The notes under the pieces are model-generated. The model searched no databases, was not told the origin of the DNA, and saw only the letters and a program-made list of their open reading frames with translations. Below are positions 9,558 through 20,243 of a stretch of DNA of 64,000 nucleotides, piece after piece (position 1 is the first letter of the stretch; each line of letters opens with the position of its first letter). Both the position numbers and the translations under genes were made by a program. The stretch comes from Xanthomonas prunicola (lineage in GTDB: Bacteria; Pseudomonadota; Gammaproteobacteria; Xanthomonadales; Xanthomonadaceae). Location: the NCBI RefSeq assembly GCF_002846205.1, contig NZ_PHKV01000001.1, forward strand, positions 1,178,001 through 1,242,000. The letters run 5' to 3'.

Positions 9558-9854
9558 TTATCGATCAGCGCCAAGCGGCATCGGGTGCACCGCGACAATC
9601 CGGTCCATCCAGATCCAGTGCGGCTCTTGCGAGGCATCCAGCTGATCCAGGCGCAGTTGTCCGTTGACGCCTTCGTTGTCGTGTTCGTCGAGGTAGGTCT
9701 GCAGACTCGGACGCACGGCTACCGTGCCGCTGATCACGCTGCCGTCGTCGAGTTCGATCTGCACGCGTTCCTGACCATCCAGCAGGGACACCCAATGTTC
9801 GAGCGTGGCGATCTGGACCTGTTCGGAATACACATGCGGGGCATGTTTTGGCAT
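9558..9854 (-). CDS. DUF3247 family protein (Sm-like fold)
   Basis: This 98-residue protein matches DUF3247, a small family of xanthomonads for which, as I recall, a crystal structure shows an Sm-like barrel. Visible features are a short N-terminal helix (SEQVQIATLEHWVSLL) followed by barrel strands such as ERVQIELDDGSVISGTVAVRP and a closing DRIVAVHPM strand, which is the Sm1/Sm2-like pattern of LSm proteins. The start at 9854 is favoured by GGAGA about 8 bases upstream; a longer frame adds ten residues. The ligand is unknown; RNA binding is only a suggestion from the fold. Confidence 0.75.
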   Translation of the reverse strand: MPKHAPHVYSEQVQIATLEHWVSLLDGQERVQIELDDGSVISGTVAVRPSLQTYLDEHDNEGVNGQLRLDQLDASQEPHWIWMDRIVAVHPMPLGADR

Positions 9855-10196
9855 TGCGCTATCTCCACCAGTAAAGCGCATCACGCTAGGCCAGCCGACG
9901 TGAAAGAGGCAGAAAACGCGTCATTGGCTGGCGACTGCTTCTGCATCGCGTTCGCACTGTGCCTGCGTCGGCAGGTGGTCTTCATCGTCGCAGACAGATC
10001 GGAGCGGCGGTTGAGACGACAGATCCATAAAAAACCGGCCGTTGCGAAACGGCCGGCTGTTTTCCTTGCGAATGTAGCGGCGGCGGTGACGCTGCAGCAC
10101 ACCTGATCCGGACGGCCTGCTGCAGGCATCCGACGGTGTCGCTGTCCACCACTCGCCAGTACCCGTCCTATGCGCGGTAATCACGCCGCGCGCGGG
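9855..10196. other. Intergenic stretch containing a terminator
   Basis: A 342-base gap between the PAS kinase and the DUF3247 gene. The only clear element is the terminator at 10029-10056. A 35-codon reverse-strand frame that starts right after its T-run is not convincing as a gene. Confidence 0.5.
10029..10056 (-). terminator. Rho-independent terminator of the PAS hybrid kinase gene
   Basis: Read on the minus strand, a perfect 9-base stem CCGGCCGTT/AACGGCCGG with a 4-base loop is followed directly by six T residues. It lies 141 bases past the kinase stop. The plus strand also has TTTT a few bases after the stem, so it may work weakly in both directions. Confidence 0.85.
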
Positions 10197-12233
<2,037 letters not shown>

Positions 12234-12338
12234 GGATGCTGCCGGAGCGGATGACGGACAGATGAAACCATGCCCGATGTCGTCAGCGGGTGCACGACAG
12301 GCGTCCTGAGTTCACGCTTTCATTGCCCATTTCCACGC

Positions 12339-12629
12339 TCACCACAAGGTGGTGGCAGCGAATCCGATGCAGCTTGCCAGCACCACGATCCCGGCGATCA
12401 CGCCGCGAAACACCCATTCCCCCTCACGCCGCAGTTGTTCGTCCATCCAGCGCTGCGCTTCCTCGCGCCACGCGGTGGAGCGTGCGTAATCCGAATCCAG
12501 CAGCAACAGGCGGACCCGCGACACCCCCATCTGGGCGCATTCGTCGCGGCAGCGCTGGCTGAAGCCGTCTTCGCCGCTGGCGATCTGCACGTCCATCGGC
12601 AATTGCAGTTCGAGTTCATGCCTGGACAT
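12339..12629 (-). CDS. Small protein with a C-terminal membrane anchor, hypothetical
   Basis: A 96-residue protein I do not recognise. Its cytoplasmic part is charged (SRHELELQLPMDVQIASGED; RWMDEQLRREGEWVF), and a single hydrophobic helix follows at the end (GVIAGIVVLASCIGFAATTL), as in tail-anchored proteins. The start at 12629 lies inside the upstream gene, overlapping its stop by 14 bases, so the two are probably translated together. It precedes the PAS kinase gene by 105 bases on the same strand. Confidence 0.65.
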   Translation of the reverse strand: MSRHELELQLPMDVQIASGEDGFSQRCRDECAQMGVSRVRLLLLDSDYARSTAWREEAQRWMDEQLRREGEWVFRGVIAGIVVLASCIGFAATTLW

Positions 12630-13113
12630 AACGGGGGCGCTCCTGATCAAGCTCATGTTCCAGCGCCATGCGCGCCAGCTGGGTGTAGTTAGCACGTGGA
12701 CCCTGTCCACGGCCGGTGAGCATCCCCTGGTAGTCCAGGTCCTGCCAGACCCGGCCGGTCCACTCAACACAATCTTCGGCAATGACCAGCATCAGCGAAT
12801 AGCGATACTCCAGGCCATTGGCAGCGGTGTAGGTATAGACCGGCGGAAACTGCACCGCCACATCTACCTGCCGCGCCAGCCCAGCCAGATGCTCGCGCAG
12901 CGCAGCGCGTGGATCGGCGCCCGGCTCCAGGTGCAGCGCACGGGTTGCCAGATCCAGGTCGACCTCGCTCTGCAGGGCAACGAAGGCGGCCGCACCGGAT
13001 GCGGGGTTATGCCCGTGCTGTTTGGCCCAGTCGATGAATTGCAGACGCACGTCAGACGGCATGTGTGCCGGCGCCGAAGACGCTGATTTTGTGCGGAAAG
13101 AATGCGTGTCCAT
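12616..13113 (-). CDS. Hypothetical protein
   Basis: A 165-residue protein that I do not recognise. It has no signal peptide. After a Ser/Ala-rich N terminus comes a helical segment (DVRLQFIDWAKQHGHNP) and later a beta-rich stretch (VYTYTAANGLEYRYSLML). The ATG at 13113 (MDTHSFRTKSASS) was chosen over the frame opening at 13287, which has unusual composition upstream. It overlaps the following membrane-anchored gene by 14 bases. Function unknown; it may act with the tail-anchored protein and the PAS kinase. Confidence 0.6.
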   Translation of the reverse strand: MDTHSFRTKSASSAPAHMPSDVRLQFIDWAKQHGHNPASGAAAFVALQSEVDLDLATRALHLEPGADPRAALREHLAGLARQVDVAVQFPPVYTYTAANGLEYRYSLMLVIAEDCVEWTGRVWQDLDYQGMLTGRGQGPRANYTQLARMALEHELDQERPRYVQA

Positions 13114-13311
13114 GCCGGCGATCTTCCGGGCTGTGCCGTGAAGCGCGGGCGCAGGTGCAGTGAACCCGCCGTCATGGTGCGCTGTGGGCGGATTAACCGC
13201 GCGGCAACGTGGTCGCGTGCCCAGGCGTGCGGCGCGTTGCAGGCGCTCGGACGCACCCCCACACTGCGGGAATGCCCGGTACGTCATGTACCTTCCGCTT
13301 GGAGGCTTTCA

Positions 13312-13887
13312 ATGAAACTTTCCAATCTTTCCGGCGCCGGCCTGCTGCTGGCTGGCTTGCTCGCGGCGACCGGTGTGCAGGCCCGGGTACGCAACGTCAC
13401 AGACCCCGACGCGCCGCGCGCACTGAGCAGCAATGGCAGGGTGGACGTGCGCTGGACCGACCCGGCGCAGTTCTCCGAAGTGCGCTTCAGCGGCAACCGA
13501 TGGGAGGCGCAGCGCGGCGACTGGGTGACCCAGCTGGCAACCCACTTTCAGCAGAGCGCAGCGCGCCAGCTGCCCGATGGCCAGCACCTCAGCGTCACCA
13601 TTACCGATATCCGCCGCGCCGGCCAGTACGAGCCCTGGCACGGGCCGCGCCTGCAGGACGTACGTGTGGTCAAGGACATTTACCCGCCGCGCATGAGCTT
13701 CACCTACACGCTCACTGACGCCGGCGGCCGGGTGATCGATCAGGGCGAACGCAAGCTGGTGGACTCGGCCTTCCTGATGAGCGGCCCGCGGCTCACCGAC
13801 AGCGACCCGCTGCGCTTCGAGAAGGCGATGATCGACGACTGGGTGCGCAAGCAGTTCCGCGGCGATCGTCGTACGGCTGGGGTGTGA
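13312..13887 (+). CDS. DUF3016 domain-containing exported protein
   Basis: This 191-residue protein starts with a clear signal peptide (MKLSNLSGAGLLLAGLLAATG, cut near VQA) and matches DUF3016, a periplasmic family in gammaproteobacteria with unknown function. Recognisable segments are VDVRWTDPAQFSEVR near the N terminus, TITDIRRAGQYEPWHG in the middle and FTYTLTDAGGRVIDQGERKL before the end. GGAGG lies about 6 bases before the ATG at 13312, which fixes the start. The gene is divergent from the 12616-13113 gene and stands alone; its stop falls at the first base of a long repeat. Confidence 0.8.
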   Translation: MKLSNLSGAGLLLAGLLAATGVQARVRNVTDPDAPRALSSNGRVDVRWTDPAQFSEVRFSGNRWEAQRGDWVTQLATHFQQSAARQLPDGQHLSVTITDIRRAGQYEPWHGPRLQDVRVVKDIYPPRMSFTYTLTDAGGRVIDQGERKLVDSAFLMSGPRLTDSDPLRFEKAMIDDWVRKQFRGDRRTAGV

Positions 13888-14035
13888 GCTGCCGCTTGAG
13901 CCCCTTTCCCGTCTGGGCGAGACGGCACGGTTTGCGCGCCACTGGCATGTGTGCCGTGGAGCGCGTGCGTCGCAAACGCGGGCTGGGGCGCGGAGCGGGG
14001 GTCGGGGGCAAAGCTTTCGTGTCGTTCAAGCTGCA
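13886..14035. repeat. Diverged long direct repeat, copy 1
   Basis: About 150 bases that recur, imperfectly, at 14110-14260. Shared blocks include GAGCTGCCGCTTGA, GCACGGTTTGCGCGCCACTG, GGGGCGCGGAGCGGGGGT and GGGGGCAAAGCTTTCG. It begins within the stop region of the DUF3016 gene. No protein is supported in it. Confidence 0.85.
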
Positions 14036-14048
14036 GGTGGCCTCGCGC

Positions 14049-14098
14049 GCACCCTCATCCGGCGCTGCGCGCCACCTTCTCCCGCCGGGCGGGAGAAG
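14049..14098. repeat. REP-like palindromic element
   Basis: A block starting GCACCCTCATCCG and ending in a hairpin with a 10-base stem CTTCTCCCGC/GCGGGAGAAG and a CGG loop. A related block sits at 41116-41181. It lies between the two copies of the long direct repeat. The wording (caccctca-ccg...caccttctcccg) is familiar as an intergenic repeat of xanthomonads and could act as a transcript end or mRNA stabiliser. Confidence 0.7.
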
Positions 14099-14109
14099 AA
14101 CAAGCAGTC

Positions 14110-14260
14110 GAGCTGCCGCTTGAAGCCCTCTCCCGTCGGGGGCTCCAAGGCACGGTTTGCGCGCCACTGGCGCGTGTGCATTGGAGCGCCCGCGTCGCGA
14201 ACGCGGACTGGGGCGCGGAGCGGGGGTTGGGGGCAAAGCTTTCGGGTCGTTCAAACTGCT
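14110..14260. repeat. Diverged long direct repeat, copy 2
   Basis: Second copy of the block at 13886-14035, with scattered substitutions and small indels. Its right end runs into the 3' end of alr, whose stop codon lies inside it. Confidence 0.85.
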
Positions 14261-14280
14261 GAAGATCGTTCAAACTGCTG
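14247..14280. repeat. 15-bp direct repeat forming the end of alr
   Basis: TCGTTCAAACTGCTG occurs at 14247-14261 and 14266-14280 (offset 19). Because 19 is not a multiple of three, the two copies are read in different frames by alr, giving the tail [10 protein letters not shown] and the TGA stop. Confidence 0.85.
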
Positions 14281-15354
14281 CAGACCGCCAACATACACCC
14301 GCGGCACCCGCTTGAGTCCGCACAGCAACTGATATGCGCTGACATTGCATTGCGCGGCCAGCGGGCTGACTTGCGGGGCATCGCCCCACAGTTGCACCGG
14401 CGTGCCGATGTCGGCCTGCGGGTGATCGGTGAGGTCCACGGTGAGCATGTCCATCGAAACGCGACCGATCAGCGGGCAGACCTGGCCATCCACCAGCACC
14501 GGGGTGCCATTCGGCGCGAACTGCGGGTAGCCGTCGGCATAGCCCATCGCCACCACGCCCACGCGCGTGGGTCGTTCGGCGACAAAGCGGGCTCCATATC
14601 CCACCGGCTCACCGATCGGCAGGTCGCGGACCGAAATGATGCGCGAGCGCAGCGTCATCACCGGGCGCAATTGCGCAGTGTTCTCGGTGTCCTGCGCGAA
14701 CGGGTTGGCGCCGTACACCATTAGCCCCGGGCGCGACCAGTCGTTGCGCAGCGCTGGCCAGCCGAGCAGGCCAGGCGAATTGCGCAGGCTGGTTTCCGCG
14801 CGCATGCCGCCGGCGGTCAGCGCAAAGGCCACGGCCTGTTCATCGGTGCGGCTGCAGTCCAATTCGTCGGCACGCGCCAGATGGGTCATCAGCACCAGCG
14901 AGGCGATCTGCGGCAACCCGCGCAGGCGCAACCATGCGGCGCGGAAATCTTCTGGCGACAGGCCCAGCCGATGCATGCCGCTGTCCATCTTCAACCACAC
15001 CCGCAACGGCCGCGGGCTCTGGAATTCGGCCAGCGCGCGTACCTGCTGCGGTGTGGCTGCCACCGTCCACAGATCGTGTTCGGCGATCAGGCGTAATTCG
15101 TCGTGTTCGAAGAAACCTTCCAGCAGCAGGATCGGCGCGCGGATGCCGGCCTGGCGCAGTTCCAGCGCCTCTTCGATGCAGGCCACCGCAAAGCCGTCCG
15201 CCTCTGGTTCCAAGGCCTGCGCGCAGCGCACCGCGCCGTGCCCATAGGCGTCGGCCTTGACCACCGCCAGCGCCTTGCTGCCGCCCAGCCGCTTGGCCAG
15301 GCGATAGTTGTGGCGCAATGCCTCCAGATCGATCGACGCTTGCGCAGGACGCAC
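14251..15354 (-). CDS. alr: Alanine racemase, catabolic operon type
   Basis: A 367-residue fold-type III PLP enzyme that interconverts L- and D-alanine. The PLP lysine is Lys33 in [10 protein letters not shown]; the second active-site base is the Tyr in [23 protein letters not shown] and [10 protein letters not shown] are conserved. I place the start at the GTG at 15354, where family similarity begins ([10 protein letters not shown]); the longer frame to 15492 is dadA read out of frame. The GTG shares one base with the dadA stop, so translation is coupled: DadA consumes the D-alanine produced here. The last ten codons come from a short duplication, so the C terminus is unusual. Confidence 0.95.
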   Translation of the reverse strand: MRPAQASIDLEALRHNYRLAKRLGGSKALAVVKADAYGHGAVRCAQALEPEADGFAVACIEEALELRQAGIRAPILLLEGFFEHDELRLIAEHDLWTVAATPQQVRALAEFQSPRPLRVWLKMDSGMHRLGLSPEDFRAAWLRLRGLPQIASLVLMTHLARADELDCSRTDEQAVAFALTAGGMRAETSLRNSPGLLGWPALRNDWSRPGLMVYGANPFAQDTENTAQLRPVMTLRSRIISVRDLPIGEPVGYGARFVAERPTRVGVVAMGYADGYPQFAPNGTPVLVDGQVCPLIGRVSMDMLTVDLTDHPQADIGTPVQLWGDAPQVSPLAAQCNVSAYQLLCGLKRVPRVYVGGLQQFERSSAV

Positions 15355-16643
15355 TACGCGGCCTCCCGCTGCGGGCGCGCACTGCGTGGCGACAGGTACC
15401 GGAACACGTCCAGACCCTCGGTATCGATCTCGGGCGTGCGGCCTTGCATCAGGTCGGCCAGGTAGCGTCCGGAGCCGCAGGCCATAGTCCAACCCAGCGT
15501 GCCGTGGCCGGTGTTGAGGAACAGGTTGGAATACGGCGTAGCGCCGACGACCGGCGTGCCATCCGGGGTGGCCGGGCGCAGGCCGGTCCAGAACTCGGCC
15601 TGGGCCAGATCACCGCCGCCTGGGAACAGGTCGTTGACCACCATTTCCAGGGTGGCGCGACGACGCGGATTCAAGGACATGTCGAAGCCGGCCACCTCGG
15701 CCATGCCGCCGACGCGGATGCGGTCGTCGAAACGGGTGAGCGCGATCTTGTAACTCTCGTCCAGCACCGTGGAGGTCGGCGCGCGCTGCGCATCGACGAT
15801 CGGAATGGTGAGCGAGTAGCCCTTGAGCGGGTACACCGGCAGATGCAGGCCGAGCGAGAGCAGCAGGTCGGCTGAATAACTGCCCAGCGCCAGCACGTAG
15901 CGGTCGGCGGTCTCGATGCGGCCATCGATCTGCACGCCGGTGACCTGGCCGCCAGCATGCTCCAGCCGCTCGATCTGTTGCCCGTAGCGGAACCTGACGC
16001 CTGCCTGCGCGGCCAGTTCGGCCAGACGCTGAGTGAACAGCCGGCAGTCGCCGGTCTGGTCTTCGGGCAGACGCAGCGCGCCAGCCATCTGCGCGCCGCC
16101 GCCAGCCAAACCGGGCTCGAATTGCGCAATCTGCGCCGGGCTCAGCAGCTCGTACGGCACGCCGTATTGGGCCAGCACGTCGATATCCTGCGCCGCCGCA
16201 TCGAGCTGCTGCTGGGTGCGGAACAGCTGCGTGGTGCCGAGCTGGCGGCCTTCGAATTCGATACCGGTCTCGGCACGCAATGCATTGAGGCAATCGCGGC
16301 TGTAGTCGGACATGCGCACCATGCGCGCCTTGTTCACCGCATAGCGCTCGGCGGTGCAGTTGCGCAGCATCTGGCTCAGCCACGCCAGCTGACGCAGGTC
16401 GCGGGTGGGGCGGATCGACAGCGGTGCATGCTGCTCGAACAGCCACTTCACCGCCTTGCCGGGCACGCCAGGCGCGGCCCAGGGAGAGGTATAGCCGAAC
16501 GACAGCTGGCCGGCGTTGGCGTAGCTGGTCTCCAGCGCGGCAGCCGGCTGGCGGTCGACCACGGTCACTTCGCAACCGGCCTGCGCCAGGTACCACGCAC
16601 TGGTCACGCCGATGACGCCGCTGCCGAGAATGAGCACACGCAT
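15354..16643 (-). CDS. dadA: D-amino acid dehydrogenase, small subunit
   Basis: At 429 residues it is the expected size for DadA, a membrane-associated flavoenzyme that oxidises D-alanine to pyruvate and feeds electrons to the respiratory chain. The FAD-binding Rossmann motif is at the N terminus ([20 protein letters not shown]), with the conserved [10 protein letters not shown] segment and a C-terminal [22 protein letters not shown] lies 6-10 bases before the ATG at 16643. It is the first gene of dadA-alr and is divergent from an Lrp-type regulator, which in related bacteria activates dadA in response to alanine. Confidence 0.96.
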   Translation of the reverse strand: MRVLILGSGVIGVTSAWYLAQAGCEVTVVDRQPAAALETSYANAGQLSFGYTSPWAAPGVPGKAVKWLFEQHAPLSIRPTRDLRQLAWLSQMLRNCTAERYAVNKARMVRMSDYSRDCLNALRAETGIEFEGRQLGTTQLFRTQQQLDAAAQDIDVLAQYGVPYELLSPAQIAQFEPGLAGGGAQMAGALRLPEDQTGDCRLFTQRLAELAAQAGVRFRYGQQIERLEHAGGQVTGVQIDGRIETADRYVLALGSYSADLLLSLGLHLPVYPLKGYSLTIPIVDAQRAPTSTVLDESYKIALTRFDDRIRVGGMAEVAGFDMSLNPRRRATLEMVVNDLFPGGGDLAQAEFWTGLRPATPDGTPVVGATPYSNLFLNTGHGTLGWTMACGSGRYLADLMQGRTPEIDTEGLDVFRYLSPRSARPQREAA

Positions 16644-16791
16644 GTCGTTCTCCTGAAAAGGGCATTCCCCCACAACCACGCGCTGATGGGGATGGTTAGA
16701 CGCAGTATATTGCGAGCCAGGCAGTGCCATTTCTGGAATCGAGGCGCTTTTGCAGTGAAACTTCCTGCCAAATCTTGCCGAGACAAACGCC
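16644..16791. promoter_or_regulatory. Divergent dadA/lrp control region
   Basis: The 148 bases between the two start codons must hold both promoters. An imperfect palindrome GCAGTATATTGC at 16702-16713 (only the G/T pair is non-symmetric) is a reasonable candidate for an Lrp-family operator. Placement is inference. Confidence 0.5.
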
Positions 16792-17271
16792 ATGACCACC
16801 CGCGCCCGTGAGCTGGACAAGATCGACCGCAAGATCCTGCGCATCCTGCAGCAGGAGGGGCGGATTTCGTTTACCGAACTGGGCGAGCGGGTCGGCCTGT
16901 CGACCACACCCTGCACCGAGCGTGTGCGCCGGCTGGAGCGCGATGGCGCCATCACCGGCTACTACGCGCGGCTGGACCCGCACTATCTCAAAGCCAGCCT
17001 GCTGGTCTTCGTCGAGATCAGCCTGGCGTACAAATCGGGCGATATCTTCGAAGAATTCCGCCGCGCCGCGCTGAAGCTGCCCAACGTGCTGGAGTGCCAT
17101 CTGGTCTCCGGCGATTTCGACTACCTGCTCAAGGCGCGCATCAGCGAGATGGCTTCGTACCGCAAGTTGCTCGGCAGCACCTTGCTGACCATGCCGCATG
17201 TACGCGAATCCAAGAGCTACATCGTGATGGAAGAGGTCAAGGAGACACTGGCGTTGCCGATCGTCGATTGA
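16792..17271 (+). CDS. Lrp/AsnC family regulator of the dadA-alr operon
   Basis: A 159-residue protein of Lrp size. The N-terminal helix-turn-helix is [20 protein letters not shown] followed by [20 protein letters not shown]; the C-terminal RAM effector-binding domain includes [20 protein letters not shown]. Lrp-type proteins form octamers that respond to leucine or alanine. Divergence from dadA-alr makes control of that operon by alanine the most likely role, as for DadR of pseudomonads and Lrp of enterobacteria; this is inference from position. Confidence 0.93.
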   Translation: MTTRARELDKIDRKILRILQQEGRISFTELGERVGLSTTPCTERVRRLERDGAITGYYARLDPHYLKASLLVFVEISLAYKSGDIFEEFRRAALKLPNVLECHLVSGDFDYLLKARISEMASYRKLLGSTLLTMPHVRESKSYIVMEEVKETLALPIVD

Positions 17272-17307
17272 AGCGGGGATTGGGGACAACAGACCCCAGC
17301 GCCGCGA

Positions 17308-17736
17308 TCAGCGCACCACGCGCATGCCATCGCCCGCCGGTACCGCGTCGTAGTAGCGACCGGTTTTGGTATCCAGCACCCGGTTGGCGCCGGCCGGCTG
17401 CATGCCCTGCAGCAAGCGGCCATTACGGTCGTAGACCATCGGCTTCGTCGGCGCCACCTGGCTGCCGGCAGGCGCGACAGGGGTCTGTGCCGGCCCGCGC
17501 GTCGGAATGGTCGGCGCGACCGGGCGCTGACCAAGCTGCGAGGGCACGGGTGCGGCGGAAGGCGCCGGCTGCAGCGCGCGCGGCGGCGTCACCGTGGGCT
17601 GCACTGGCGTCGGTGTGGTGATGGGCTGCAAGGTCGTAGATGAGCGCGTGGTGGTGGCCGACTGCGCCGCTGCCGCTCCGGCCGTCGTCAGCAGCACGCA
17701 CAGCAGGATGCGACGGGTTGATGGATGGATCGCCAT
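17308..17736 (-). CDS. Exported proline/threonine-rich hypothetical protein
   Basis: A 142-residue protein with a signal peptide (RRILLCVLLTTAGAAAA, cleavage near AQS). The middle, about residues 25-95, is low-complexity and rich in Pro, Thr, Ala and Gln (TTLQPITTPTPVQPTVTPP), like a spacer that reaches across the periplasm. The end is ordered and conserved-looking (VYDRNGRLLQGMQPAGANRVLDT). I do not recognise the family. The ATG at 17736 was chosen; another lies four codons upstream. It is convergent with the lrp gene, 36 bases apart. Confidence 0.6.
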   Translation of the reverse strand: MAIHPSTRRILLCVLLTTAGAAAAQSATTTRSSTTLQPITTPTPVQPTVTPPRALQPAPSAAPVPSQLGQRPVAPTIPTRGPAQTPVAPAGSQVAPTKPMVYDRNGRLLQGMQPAGANRVLDTKTGRYYDAVPAGDGMRVVR

Positions 17737-18017
17737 GACAGGCACCATGCGTGTTCGAGGGTACTTCGTCGATGGGGGCGCGGATGTGCCGGGGCAATGC
17801 GCGCGACCGGCCGGGGGATGAACGCTTTCGCCAAGTCGTTGCGATGCGAAGAACGTCACCACCCATTGCAAGGGCACACGCCAGCAGTTTTATGCATGCA
17901 GCGATGCCACCTCCGCAGCACCATGATGATCGCCCTCACCGGTTGAACCACCCCGACAATGCCCACATCACTGGAGCAGGCGCCGGCACCCCGCTGGCGA
18001 GCGCATGCGAGAGCCCC

Positions 18018-18482
18018 ATGAGCCAGTTCGATCTGACCCCTCCCTCCCCCGCCCAACGCGATACCCTGATCGCCGGGCTCAGCGATGAGGAACAGCGCGT
18101 GCTGCTGCAGCATGGCACCGAGGCGCCGTTCTGCGGGGTGTTTCTGGACAACAAGCTGGACGGTGTCTACACCTGCCGGTTGTGCGGCCTGCCGCTGTTC
18201 CGGTCCAGCGCCAAATTCGAATCCGGGACCGGTTGGCCGAGCTTCTTCGCGCCTTACGATCCCGCGCACGTGCGCGAGATCCGCGATACCAGCTACGGCA
18301 TGATCCGCACCGAAATCGTCTGCGCACGCTGCGACAGCCATCTGGGCCATGTGTTCCCGGACGGCCCGCCGCCGACCGGCGAGCGCCACTGCTTGAACTC
18401 GGTCTCGCTGGGCTTCACCGAAAACGGCCAGGCATTGCCCAACCCGCTGCACCGCGAAGGCGCCGAGACGCAGCCGGCCTGA
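18018..18482 (+). CDS. msrB: Peptide methionine-(R)-S-oxide reductase
   Basis: MsrB repairs R-methionine sulfoxide in oxidised proteins using thioredoxin. The 154-residue sequence shows the zinc site as two CxxC pairs (Cys53/Cys56 in TCRLCG and Cys102/Cys105 in CARCD), the [11 protein letters not shown] core and the catalytic Cys125 in [10 protein letters not shown]. There is no signal peptide, so it is cytoplasmic. The ATG at 18018 matches the usual short N terminus; the frame continues upstream to 17751 without family similarity. It is not in an operon with msrA here. Confidence 0.96.
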   Translation: MSQFDLTPPSPAQRDTLIAGLSDEEQRVLLQHGTEAPFCGVFLDNKLDGVYTCRLCGLPLFRSSAKFESGTGWPSFFAPYDPAHVREIRDTSYGMIRTEIVCARCDSHLGHVFPDGPPPTGERHCLNSVSLGFTENGQALPNPLHREGAETQPA

Positions 18483-18789
18483 TGGCATCGTCTGCCCGCC
18501 AGGCAACGGCCATGGTGGTGCCTGGGAGGTGTTGAAGAACGCCTCCCTGCGCTTTGCGCGACAGGCCAGGCAGGGCGGGCCACGCGCAGCGCTCGATTTT
18601 CAAACGGGCGGCCACACGCAGACCAGGTTCCAGGTCCACCGCGACGCTGTAGGTTGTTCAGTCTTCCGCAGGCAGCCTGACCGGACCCGGCACATCTTTT
18701 CGAGCGATATGGGCAACGCCGGCACCCAGCCATCGACATTCCAACCGTCGCCAGTACGGCGTCGGTCCCATCCAGGCAGGAGTACGCAG
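18483..18789. other. Intergenic stretch without a supported gene
   Basis: These 307 bases lead to the lipoprotein gene; apart from a GGAG ahead of its ATG, nothing specific is recognised. Confidence 0.5.
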
Positions 18790-19281
18790 ATGCACACGTC
18801 CTCATCCCTGATGCTCACCGTCCTGCTGGCCACCGCCCTCGCCGGCTGCAACGCAGGCAGCCCGCCGCCGGCAGCAGAGGCGGCCAAGCCCGCAGACACC
18901 CAGCCAGCCACCGCCAAGCGCGCCGACAGCCGCCCACCTGCCGTGAGTACGGACGCCAGCGTGACCGGCCCGCTGCCCCGGACCGGTAAGCCGCCGGTCC
19001 AAACCACGCCTGCTGCCGCCCCGCCACTTCCGGCGCACGTGATGGCCTGGCGTTGCGGCCAGCGCCTGATCACCACACGGTTCGACTCGGCCACCGATGC
19101 CTTACAGCTGACGCTCGACAACCGCAGGCTGATCCTGCTCAGTGCCCAGGCGGCATCCGGGGCACGTTTTGCCGATGCCCAGGGCAACCAGTTCTGGGAA
19201 CATGCGGGCGAAGCGACGCTGTCGCTGGCGGGGAGCGAAGCGATCAAATGCGTGCATGAGGCCGCCATGACAATCGGCTAA
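18790..19281 (+). CDS. MliC-like lysozyme-inhibitor lipoprotein
   Basis: A 163-residue lipoprotein: signal peptide with lipobox LAGC (mature Cys near residue 20), then a Pro/Ala-rich linker to about residue 85, then a MliC-type domain. That domain shows AWRCGQRLITTRFDS, LILLSAQAASGARFADAQG and NQFWEHAGEATLSL with the closing Cys in AIKCVHE, matching the family order. MliC proteins sit in the outer membrane and block C-type lysozyme, which would protect the cell wall from host or predator lysozymes. The ATG at 18790 is preceded by GGAG. The long linker is more extensive than in E. coli MliC. Confidence 0.8.
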   Translation: MHTSSSLMLTVLLATALAGCNAGSPPPAAEAAKPADTQPATAKRADSRPPAVSTDASVTGPLPRTGKPPVQTTPAAAPPLPAHVMAWRCGQRLITTRFDSATDALQLTLDNRRLILLSAQAASGARFADAQGNQFWEHAGEATLSLAGSEAIKCVHEAAMTIG

Positions 19282-19318
19282 GTGTTCAGTTACAGGGCAC
19301 CTCTTCACGCCGCGCGCT

Positions 19319-19345
19319 TCAAGAATCGGCTGCGCAAGCCGAAAC
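19319..19345 (+). promoter_or_regulatory. Candidate FliA (sigma-28) promoter for motAB
   Basis: TCAAGAAT, 11 bases, then GCCGAAAC resembles the sigma-28 pattern TAAAGTTT-N11-GCCGATAA with 5/8 and 6/8 matches. It ends 33 bases before the motA ATG. Motility genes of the last flagellar class usually use such promoters. Confidence 0.45.
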
Positions 19346-19378
19346 CATTAGCAACCCCAGTTTGCTTTCGGCTGCGCC

Positions 19379-20233
19379 ATGCTCATCATCATCGGCTTCA
19401 TCGTCGTCATCGTCAGTGTCCTCGGCGGCTATGTGCTGTCGCACGGAAAGCTGGGCGCGTTGTGGCAGCCGTACGAGCTGATGATCATCGGTGGCGCGGC
19501 ATTCGGTGCGTTTCTGGTCAGCACCCCGGGCAAGATCGTCAAAGAGACCTTCAGCAGCATCATGGGCGTGTTCAAGGGCCCGCAGTACAAGTCCGACGAC
19601 TACAAGGACACCCTGAGCCTGATCTACGAGCTGTTGAACAAGGCCCGCCGCGACGGCTTCATGGCGCTGGAAGACCATGTCGAAAAGCCGCAGGACAGCA
19701 CCATCTTCGGCAACTACCCCAAGGTCGTGGCCGACCATCATCTGCTGGATTTCATCACCGACTGCCTGCGCCTGATGATCGGCAGCAACATCGAGCCGCA
19801 CGAGTTGGAACCGCTGCTCGAACTGGAACTGGAAAAACACCATCACGAAGCCCTGGCGCCGTCGCATGCGCTGAGCAAGGTGTCCGATGGCCTGCCTGGC
19901 TTCGGCATCGTGGCGGCGGTGCTCGGCATCGTGATCACCATGGGCTCGATCGGCGGTCCGATCGAAGAAATTGGCCACCACGTCGGCGCCGCGCTGGTCG
20001 GCACCTTCCTCGGCATCCTGCTGGCGTATGGCTTCGTGGCGCCGTTGTCGGCGGCGATGGAAGCGCGTGCCGAGCAGGACGGGCGCATCTATGAAGCGGT
20101 CAAGACCGCGCTGCTGGCCTGCCTGCGTGGCTACAACCCGAAGATCGCGCTCGAATTCGCCCGCAAGACCCTGCCCTCCAATGTGCGTCCGAGCTTCGGC
20201 GATTTCGAAACGCACCTGAAGACGATCAAGTAG
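19379..20233 (+). CDS. motA: Flagellar motor stator protein MotA
   Basis: MotA forms, with MotB, the proton channel that drives flagellar rotation. The 284-residue sequence has four hydrophobic helices: two near the N terminus (residues 1-50), a large cytoplasmic region with charged residues (about 70-165), and two more (GIVAAVLGIVITMGSIGG and GAALVGTFLGILLAYGF). The conserved Pro residues next to the last helices (GLPGFG and FVAPLS) are present. motB follows after 10 bases; the pair is a normal stator operon separate from the main flagellar cluster. Confidence 0.97.
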   Translation: MLIIIGFIVVIVSVLGGYVLSHGKLGALWQPYELMIIGGAAFGAFLVSTPGKIVKETFSSIMGVFKGPQYKSDDYKDTLSLIYELLNKARRDGFMALEDHVEKPQDSTIFGNYPKVVADHHLLDFITDCLRLMIGSNIEPHELEPLLELELEKHHHEALAPSHALSKVSDGLPGFGIVAAVLGIVITMGSIGGPIEEIGHHVGAALVGTFLGILLAYGFVAPLSAAMEARAEQDGRIYEAVKTALLACLRGYNPKIALEFARKTLPSNVRPSFGDFETHLKTIK

Positions 20234-20243
20234 GGCTGCGGGT

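Noticed and set aside
9921-10028. 35-codon reverse-strand frame (MDLSSQPPLRSV...)
   Set aside because: It starts directly after the T-run of a terminator, has no ribosome binding site and no recognised sequence.
16784-16840. Start of the Lrp-type gene further upstream than 16792
   Set aside because: The ATG at 16792 gives the standard Lrp length and the helix-turn-helix begins directly after it.
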